Shown piece after piece: positions 14,556 to 14,759 of a stretch of DNA of 14,759 bases. Both the position numbers and the translations under genes were made by a program. The DNA lies in assembly GCA_002704665.1 (NCBI GenBank), contig PAHB01000025.1, forward strand, positions 1-14,759, written 5' to 3'. Positions within the stretch are counted from its first letter, which is position 1. Each line of letters starts with the position of its first letter. The notes beneath the pieces are model-generated. The model searched no databases. It was not told the DNA's origin and saw only the letters and a list, made by a program, of their open reading frames with translations. This DNA is from Pseudomonadota bacterium. Its GTDB lineage: Bacteria > Pseudomonadota > Gammaproteobacteria > Burkholderiales > Eutrophovitaceae.

Positions 14556-14759
14556 TTATTTCTCCGACTGGTCTGGCAACAAAACCTGACGATTACCATT
14601 GGCACCCATACTCGAAACCAAACCAGTTTTTTCCATTTGCTCGATCAAACGAGCTGCCCTATTATATCCAATGTGTAAATGTCGCTGAACTGCAGATATC
14701 GACGCTCTCCGAGTGCTAATTACAACTTCCACTGCTCGATCGTACAAGGGATCATTGAT
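14556..14759 (-). CDS. ftsK: DNA translocase FtsK, C-terminal fragment (gamma domain)
   Basis: The last 67 residues of FtsK; the rest lies beyond the window end. They form the winged-helix gamma domain: DPLYDRAVEVVISTRRASIS, then AVQRHLHIGYNRAARLIEQM and the NGNRQVL wing. In well-studied FtsK proteins this domain binds the KOPS octamers that orient translocation and touches XerD at the dif site during chromosome dimer resolution. The recognition-helix residues of the IGYNRAARLIEQME block are conserved compared with E. coli. An internal TTG at 14747 could look like a start, but the frame continues upstream as INDP, so this is a truncated long gene. It is followed directly by lolA. Confidence 0.96.
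   Translation of the reverse strand: MNDPLYDRAVEVVISTRRASISAVQRHLHIGYNRAARLIEQMEKTGLVSSMGANGNRQVLLPDQSEK

Noticed and set aside
14556..14747. Stand-alone small winged-helix DNA-binding protein starting at TTG 14747
   Set aside because: The frame stays open to the window edge and the sequence is the FtsK gamma domain, so it is the tail of ftsK.
1..14759. Mobile island, phage, toxin-antitoxin or CRISPR content
   Set aside because: No transposase, integrase, phage, toxin or spaced-repeat pattern found; composition and gene spacing look uniform across the window.

Overview
The window is an AT-rich (by eye somewhat under 40% GC), densely packed stretch of bacterial chromosome. It holds thirteen protein genes, two of them cut by the window edges, and one tRNA gene. 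The right end carries ftsK - lolA - serS in that order, an arrangement familiar from Gammaproteobacteria. Together with an MltF-type lytic transglycosylase and a proteobacterial PEP carboxylase, this points to an AT-rich gammaproteobacterium, perhaps a marine free-living one. The phylum-level guess is reasonably firm; the lifestyle guess is inference. I see no insertion sequence, phage gene, integrase, CRISPR array or rRNA. All complete genes look intact.

Left region (1-3992, all minus strand). Six genes run right to left with small gaps: a soluble GAF-adenylate cyclase, a classical SDR oxidoreductase, a small exported MORN-repeat protein with CxxC motifs, a YtoQ-family protein, an S51 (peptidase E-like) protein that overlaps ytoQ by one base, and an extended-SDR reductase cut by the window start. 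The spacing fits one transcript headed by the cyclase. The functional link between these genes is unknown, and this is the least explained part of the window.

Middle region (3993-10906). This is a glucosylglycerate island. A GH13_18 sugar phosphorylase, read as a glucosylglycerate phosphorylase from context, lies on the plus strand. It converges on a minus-strand pair made of glucosyl-3-phosphoglycerate synthase (gpgS) and its HAD phosphatase (gpgP). The pair would make glucosylglycerate from NDP-glucose and 3-phosphoglycerate, and the phosphorylase could recover glucose-1-phosphate and glycerate from it. The two stop codons share the palindrome CTAG. Divergent from gpgP is ppc (PEP carboxylase), which draws on the same lower-glycolysis pool and supplies oxaloacetate. 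An AT-rich inverted repeat and a small hairpin followed by T residues sit in the shared gpgP/ppc intergenic region.

Right region (10907-14759). A minus-strand tRNA-Ser(CGA) with encoded CCA lies between ppc and mltF, and its likely promoter overlaps the start of mltF. mltF converges on serS with an 8-base gap. serS, lolA and the end of ftsK form a minus-strand housekeeping block for translation, lipoprotein sorting and chromosome segregation. The rarA gene that often sits between lolA and serS is absent here.
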